This document shows, in pieces, positions 59,934-64,000 of a stretch of 64,000 bases of DNA. The stretch's first letter is position 1; every line of letters begins with the position of its first letter. The position numbers and the translations under genes were made by a program. The stretch comes from Aggregatibacter sp. 2125159857 (lineage in GTDB: Bacteria > Pseudomonadota > Gammaproteobacteria > Enterobacterales > Pasteurellaceae), in assembly GCF_017798005.1 (NCBI RefSeq), contig NZ_CP072548.1:1550001-1614000 (forward strand), read 5' to 3'. Under the pieces are notes generated by a model, which did no database searches, was not told where the DNA came from, and saw nothing but the letters and a program-made list of their open reading frames with translations.

Positions 59934-59978
59934 TTGATGTAACGCAAAAATTTTCCTAATTCTACTACTTAATAAGTA
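59934..59978 (+). promoter_or_regulatory. Possible FNR half-site and NarP-type palindrome upstream of dcuB
   Basis: TTGATGTAACGCAA at 59934-59947 has one perfect FNR half (TTGAT) and a poor second half. TACTACTTAATAAGTA at 59963-59978 fits the NarL/NarP 7-2-7 layout with one mismatch. Both would suit a dicarboxylate carrier controlled by oxygen and nitrate, as for E. coli dcuB. The remaining 300 bases upstream hold an uptake signal near 59830 and nothing else I can name. Confidence 0.45.
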
Positions 59979-60040
59979 GCCTTAATGCTAGACTGGCGTT
60001 GATTTTCTCATCACCAAATGAAATTATTTCTGGAGTCTCT

Positions 60041-61708
60041 ATGGAATTTCTCATGAACTTAAGTGAAGGCACGCAATTTGCAATTCAGCTTGCGATCGTC
60101 TTAATCTGTTTATTCTACGGCGCCAAAAAAGGCGGTATCGCTCTAGGTTTGTTAGGCGGTATCGGTCTTATTGTCTTGGTGTTCGGTTTCGGCATTGAAC
60201 CGGGTAAACCGGCAATCGATGTCATGTTAACCATCCTTGCAGTGGTGGTAACATCTGCAACGTTACAAGCCAGTGGCGGTTTAGATGTGATGTTGCAAAT
60301 CGCAGAAAAATTACTGCGTAAAAACCCGAAATACGTCAGTATTCTCGCCCCATTCGTTACCTGCACCCTGACGATTCTTTGCGGTACCGGCCACGTGGTT
60401 TATACCATGTTACCGATTATTTACGATATCGCGATTAAAAACGACATTCGTCCGGAACGCCCAATGGCAGCCAGTTCTATCGCCTCACAAATGGGTATCA
60501 TCGCTTCCCCGGTTTCCGTTGCGGTAGTCACCTTAACGGCTTTCTTAGTGAATGCACAAAACCATTTAGCCGGTTTTGACGGTTACTTAGATTTATTAAA
60601 AATCACTGTACCATCTACCCTTTGTGGTGTTTTAGCCATCGGTATCTTCAGCTGGTTCCGTGGTAAAGATTTAGATAAAGACCAAGAATTCCAAGAAAAA
60701 TTAAAAGATCCTGAATTCAAAAAATATGTGTATGGCGACAGCGCTTCCCTACTCGATAAAAAATTACCACAATCCAGCTGGAATGCGATGTGGATTTTCT
60801 TCGGTGCGATTTTAGTGGTTGCCATATTAGGGTATTTCAAAGAATTGCGTCCGTCCTTTGAGAAAAGCACACCGGCGCAAGTAGTTGAAGTACTTTCAGG
60901 CAATAAAGCAGTCAAAAGCTTTAACGTGAAAGATGGTAAAATTCTTGCCGTAGCTAAAGACGGTAAAGTCGCTCTTGATGTTAAAGACAACAAAGCCAAA
61001 GCCAAAACAGTTTATGACCGCGCTGAGATTTATGACAACGAAGGCACATTAACCCAAACGATTGCTTTACAAGATAACAATGTGATCATTACTGCCGCGG
61101 ATAAAACAGAAACCATTGAAAATGCAGCAATCGTCTTAAAAGACTCCGTGAAGAAAAAAGTCAATTTAGGCATGGTTCATGTCATTCAAATCTTCATGCT
61201 ATTAGCCGGTTCATTAATCATCATCTTTACAAAAACCGACGCCGGCAAAATCAGTAAAAATGAAATCTTCCGTTCCGGTATGATTGCATTAGTAGCAGTG
61301 TTCGGGATTTCTTGGATGGCAGAAACCATGTTTACCGTCCATACACCGATGATGAAAGCGGCATTAGGGGACGTCGTAAAAGCTCATCCTTGGACTTATG
61401 CTGTGATGCTACTATTAATCTCTAAATTCGTTAACTCCCAAGCGGCGGCATTAGTGGCATTCGTACCACTGGCATTAGGTATCGGTGTTGACCCGGCGAT
61501 TATTCTTGCCTTCGCAGCGGCTTGTTACGGTTACTACATTTTACCGACCTACCCAAGTGACTTGGCAGCGATTCAATTTGACCGCTCCGGTACCACCCAC
61601 ATCGGTAAGTTTGTCATCAACCACAGCTTTATTTTACCGGGCTTAATCGGTGTAATTACCTCCTGTATCTTTGGTTATATCTTCACAACTATGTTTGGAT
61701 ACTTGTAA
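60041..61708 (+). CDS. dcuB: Anaerobic C4-dicarboxylate transporter with a ~100-residue insert
   Basis: DcuB exchanges fumarate for succinate during anaerobic respiration. Of the 555 residues from ATG 60041, residues 1-270 and 380-555 follow E. coli DcuB closely: [74 protein letters not shown], and [20 protein letters not shown]. Between the hydrophobic segments ending RPSF and VIQIFMLL lies a hydrophilic, lysine- and aspartate-rich insert of about 100 residues, absent in E. coli. The start has TCTGGAGTCTCT before it. The frame is open to a TTG at 59999, which is not preferred. Confidence 0.9.
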   Translation: MEFLMNLSEGTQFAIQLAIVLICLFYGAKKGGIALGLLGGIGLIVLVFGFGIEPGKPAIDVMLTILAVVVTSATLQASGGLDVMLQIAEKLLRKNPKYVSILAPFVTCTLTILCGTGHVVYTMLPIIYDIAIKNDIRPERPMAASSIASQMGIIASPVSVAVVTLTAFLVNAQNHLAGFDGYLDLLKITVPSTLCGVLAIGIFSWFRGKDLDKDQEFQEKLKDPEFKKYVYGDSASLLDKKLPQSSWNAMWIFFGAILVVAILGYFKELRPSFEKSTPAQVVEVLSGNKAVKSFNVKDGKILAVAKDGKVALDVKDNKAKAKTVYDRAEIYDNEGTLTQTIALQDNNVIITAADKTETIENAAIVLKDSVKKKVNLGMVHVIQIFMLLAGSLIIIFTKTDAGKISKNEIFRSGMIALVAVFGISWMAETMFTVHTPMMKAALGDVVKAHPWTYAVMLLLISKFVNSQAAALVAFVPLALGIGVDPAIILAFAAACYGYYILPTYPSDLAAIQFDRSGTTHIGKFVINHSFILPGLIGVITSCIFGYIFTTMFGYL

Positions 61709-61728
61709 TTTAGATTAGATTTAATCTC

Positions 61729-62090
61729 AAATAACAATCCGCACGTAAAACGTGCGGTTTTTAGGCTCCCCTCTACAAGGGTCTATACTTCACAAGCCCC
61801 CCCAAGGGGCTTGTGAAAACCGGTAACCGTGTTTATTTTCATATCACTATTTTAAATGAATCGTAGCGTGCAACTTGTTGCACGAAATCATGAATGCCCG
61901 AAAGAGTTAAATAACGTTCCGTGCGTTATTTGGTCGTGCATCAAGATGCACGCTACGCATAAAATCGTGAATTACACATCCGAGTGTTAATCATTCGCGC
62001 ACAAGATGCACGCTACGCATAAAATCGTGAATTACGTGTCGAGGTTAATCATTCGTGCAACAAGTTACACGCTACGAGGGGTAAATAATC
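61729..62090. repeat. Composite repeat, copy 2: hairpin module plus degenerate REP-like units
   Basis: It opens with AAATAACAATCCGCACGT and the perfect hairpin CCGCACGT-AAA-ACGTGCGGTTTTT (61739-61762), which may also terminate dcuB. A spacer containing GGCTTGTGAAAACCGGTAACC follows. Then come GTAG plus a hairpin at 61863-61884, an inverted unit CGTGCATC-AA-GATGCACGCTAC at 61935-61956, and two decayed units ending in CTAC near 62018 and 62076. The order and sequence match copy 1 at 4887-5340, with about one full unit instead of three. Confidence 0.85.
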
Positions 62091-62196
62091 CTCCTATAAT
62101 GTTGAATTTCGGTTGTCAGCCTTATTCATTATATCGCGAGGATTTTTCTGTTCATCACTTAAGCTATTTGGCTCCATATATGTTGCGTATGGTTTT

Positions 62197-62252
62197 TATA
62201 GCCAGACTTTGGCTGGCTATAATAAAAAGGCTACTTCTCATGAAGTAGCCTT
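62197..62252 (+). terminator. Two adjacent hairpins
   Basis: TATAGCCAG-ACTTTGG-CTGGCTATA (62197-62221) is followed by AAGGCTACTTC-TCAT-GAAGTAGCCTT (62227-62252). The second has a T-rich tail (GTTTATG). They lie in a 632-base region with no gene; the frame at 62006-62248 is not coding by appearance. Confidence 0.7.
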
Positions 62253-62286
62253 GTTTATGTCGATTAACTGATAAAACGTGATACAA

Positions 62287-62320
62287 AAAAAGCTATATTT
62301 CTAATGAAATATAGCTTTTT
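62287..62320. terminator. Terminator of lpxC
   Basis: AAAAAGCTATATTTC (62287-62301) and GAAATATAGCTTTTT (62306-62320) form a perfect 15-bp stem with a 4-base loop. It lies 21 bases beyond the lpxC stop. Confidence 0.92.
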
Positions 62321-62340
62321 ATAACCGACTATTTTAGATA

Positions 62341-63258
62341 TTAAATTAAGATTTGAGCCGGTGCAGCATAACCTTGTGGAACTTGTTGTTTGTCTTCAAA
62401 GGTAACAAACTCCCACGCCTTTTGATTATCCAATACCGCTCTTAATAATTTATTATTCAAACCATGACCTGATTTATAGGCTTTGAAATCACCAATGATG
62501 TTATAACCACACATATATAAATCACCGATCGCATCTAACATTTTGTGACGAACCAATTCATCTTTAAAACGTAAACCGTCTTCATTCAAAATTCGGTAAT
62601 CATCAAGCACAATGGCATTATCCAAGCTACCGCCTAAAGCTAAGCCTTGGGATTGAAGGTATTCAATATCCTTCATAAAACCAAAGGTTCTTGCGCGACT
62701 AATTTGTTGAACAAACGCCTGTGCGGAAAAATCCAACACATAATTACGTACATTTTTGCTAATTGCCGGGTGATTAAAATCAATCGTAAAGTTCAAACGG
62801 AAACCGTTATAAGGAGAAAATTCAGCCCATTTATCACCATCTTCTACGCGTACCTTTTGTTTAATACGAATAAATTTCTTCGGTGCATTTTGCTCTTCAA
62901 TACCCGCATCAAGTAATAAATAAATAAATGGACTTGCACTACCATCCATAATTGGAATTTCCGGTGCATCTACTTCAACAATCACATTATCAATACCTAA
63001 TCCAGCCAATGCGGCATTAAGATGTTCAACCGTTGAAATACGCACACCTTGTTCATTCACTAAGCAAGTACAAAGCATTGTATCACGCACTGAATTTGCG
63101 TTAGCCGGGAATGTCACCGGCGGATTCAAATCAGTACGGCAATAGACCACCCCAGTATTCGGCATTGCCGGGCGCAAAATCAGAGTAACTTTGTTACCGC
63201 TATGCAAGCCAACACCGGTGACTTTAATGCTTTGTTTTAAGGTTCTTTGCTTAATCAT
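62341..63258 (-). CDS. lpxC: UDP-3-O-acyl-N-acetylglucosamine deacetylase
   Basis: LpxC catalyses the committed, zinc-dependent step of lipid A synthesis. The 305-residue protein starts [20 protein letters not shown], has [18 protein letters not shown] with the zinc His, [16 protein letters not shown], and [15 protein letters not shown] with a second zinc His-Asp pair, then [17 protein letters not shown] with the catalytic His. It follows ftsZ by 8 bases, the usual division/cell-wall cluster end. Confidence 0.97.
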   Translation of the reverse strand: MIKQRTLKQSIKVTGVGLHSGNKVTLILRPAMPNTGVVYCRTDLNPPVTFPANANSVRDTMLCTCLVNEQGVRISTVEHLNAALAGLGIDNVIVEVDAPEIPIMDGSASPFIYLLLDAGIEEQNAPKKFIRIKQKVRVEDGDKWAEFSPYNGFRLNFTIDFNHPAISKNVRNYVLDFSAQAFVQQISRARTFGFMKDIEYLQSQGLALGGSLDNAIVLDDYRILNEDGLRFKDELVRHKMLDAIGDLYMCGYNIIGDFKAYKSGHGLNNKLLRAVLDNQKAWEFVTFEDKQQVPQGYAAPAQILI

Positions 63259-63266
63259 AATTCTCT

Positions 63267-64000
63267 CTATTTGTCATTATTACGCATAAAATCACGTACA
63301 TTAAACAGTGAATCAACATTAGCAGGAATAGGTTTATCTTCCGGCTTTTGTTGACCACGTTCAGATACGTTATCTTGTGTTATCTGACCATAATTTGGCG
63401 CTCGAGTTCCCAAACTACCAAAGGCTGTACTAATCGGTTGAAGACCCGGTTGAGTATTTCCCTGTACTGTCTGAGGACGAGCAGGAATTTGAATTTCCGG
63501 CGTTTCAGGCTCGCCGATACCGGTCGCAACAATAGTTACACGAATTTCATCAACCATATCCGGCACTAATGTCGTACCGATAACCACGGTTGCCTCTTCC
63601 GAAGCAAACCCTCTCACGGTCTCACCTACAGCGTTGAATTCAGATAATCCCAAATCCATACCACAAGTAATATTAACTAAAACACCTTTCGCACCGGATA
63701 AATCCACACGTTCTAATAGATCGCTTTTCACGGCAATTTTTGCGGCTTCTTCAGCTCGCCCCTCTCCTTGTGGACCTTGTGCTGCGCCAAAGCCAATCAT
63801 CGCTTGTCCCATTTCTGACATCACGGTACGCACGTCAGCGAAGTCCACGTTAATCAACCCTGGAGATGTGATCATATCGGAAATACCGGTCACAGAATTA
63901 TTCAACACATCATTTGCGGCGGAAAATGCTTGTATCAATGTGGCATTTTTAGGCATGGCCTTCGTTAATTGCTCGTTAGGGATGATAATAAGAGAATCCA
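63267..64000 (-). CDS. ftsZ: Cell division GTPase FtsZ (3' part)
   Basis: The frame runs off the right edge, leaving the last ~244 residues of FtsZ. The T7 loop and catalytic region [20 protein letters not shown], and the activation domain with [19 protein letters not shown], are clear. The variable linker (about 60 residues with [19 protein letters not shown]) leads to the C-terminal peptide [14 protein letters not shown], which differs from the E. coli peptide that ends DIPAFLRKQAD. That peptide normally binds FtsA, ZipA and MinC. lpxC follows immediately. Confidence 0.96.
   Translation of the reverse strand, partial: DSLIIIPNEQLTKAMPKNATLIQAFSAANDVLNNSVTGISDMITSPGLINVDFADVRTVMSEMGQAMIGFGAAQGPQGEGRAEEAAKIAVKSDLLERVDLSGAKGVLVNITCGMDLGLSEFNAVGETVRGFASEEATVVIGTTLVPDMVDEIRVTIVATGIGEPETPEIQIPARPQTVQGNTQPGLQPISTAFGSLGTRAPNYGQITQDNVSERGQQKPEDKPIPANVDSLFNVRDFMRNNDK

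Noticed and set aside
62006-62248. 80-residue frame in the repeat region before lpxC
   Set aside because: It begins in the REP-like repeat and ends in a hairpin; no ribosome-binding site and no protein-like pattern.

Overview
The window looks like the chromosome of a Pasteurellaceae bacterium, most likely Aggregatibacter or a close relative. The main sign is about sixty copies of the 9-base Haemophilus-type DNA uptake signal AAGTGCGGT/ACCGCACTT (roughly one per kb, counted by eye). Gene blocks also follow the Haemophilus influenzae order: fur-fldA-ybfE-ybfF against seqA-menE-mscK-aroC-mepA-lpxM; four com pilin genes before recC; plsB against lexA; mepM against znuCB. The genus is an inference. 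I saw no rRNA, tRNA, prophage, insertion sequence or CRISPR array.

Layout. 1-4.8 kb: end of a PanS-type transporter, then parE and parC (topoisomerase IV). 4.9-5.3 kb: a composite REP-like repeat. 5.3-8.6 kb: small accessory genes (NTF2-like, Sel1, YwiC-like, RidA-like, YafD-like). 8.6-11.2 kb: apt-dnaX, with a clear frameshift signal in dnaX. 11.3-20.4 kb: a tightly packed leftward run seqA-menE-mscK-aroC-mepA-TSUP-lpxM. 20.5-22.7 kb: ybfF-ybfE-fldA-fur. 22.8-28.1 kb: a cupin gene, rlmL, then a small island (TbpB-like lipoprotein plus an AT-rich membrane protein gene) bounded by a direct repeat of the rlmL 5' end; the far copy is fused to a queC tail. 28.2-33.2 kb: cdd and potABCD. 33.5-36.8 kb: a shortened alpha-2-macroglobulin gene and tldD. 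37-40.8 kb: a small Cys-tailed protein, plsB and lexA with two SOS boxes. 40.8-42.8 kb: rpsF-priB-rpsR-rplI and infA. 42.9-47.1 kb: lnt, corC, mepM. 47.3-48.9 kb: znuCB. 49-54.8 kb: a competence operon of four minor pilins followed by recC, behind a near-perfect CRP-S site. 54.8-59.7 kb: rimI-holD, rsmC, an orphan sucrose-type PTS permease and serS. 60-61.7 kb: a DcuB-type C4-dicarboxylate transporter with an unusual hydrophilic insert. 61.7-62.3 kb: a second copy of the composite repeat and three hairpins. 62.3 kb to the end: lpxC and the 3' part of ftsZ.

Most of the window is ordinary housekeeping sequence: DNA topology and replication, envelope assembly, translation, metal and polyamine uptake. 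The parts least like a textbook annotation are the two related composite repeats, the rlmL/queC mosaic with its flanked island, the dnaX slippery run, two tandem terminators between potC and potD, the DcuB insert and the truncated A2M gene. I found no clear new multi-gene system. The best candidates for something undescribed are the island at 25.4-28.1 kb and the composite repeats.
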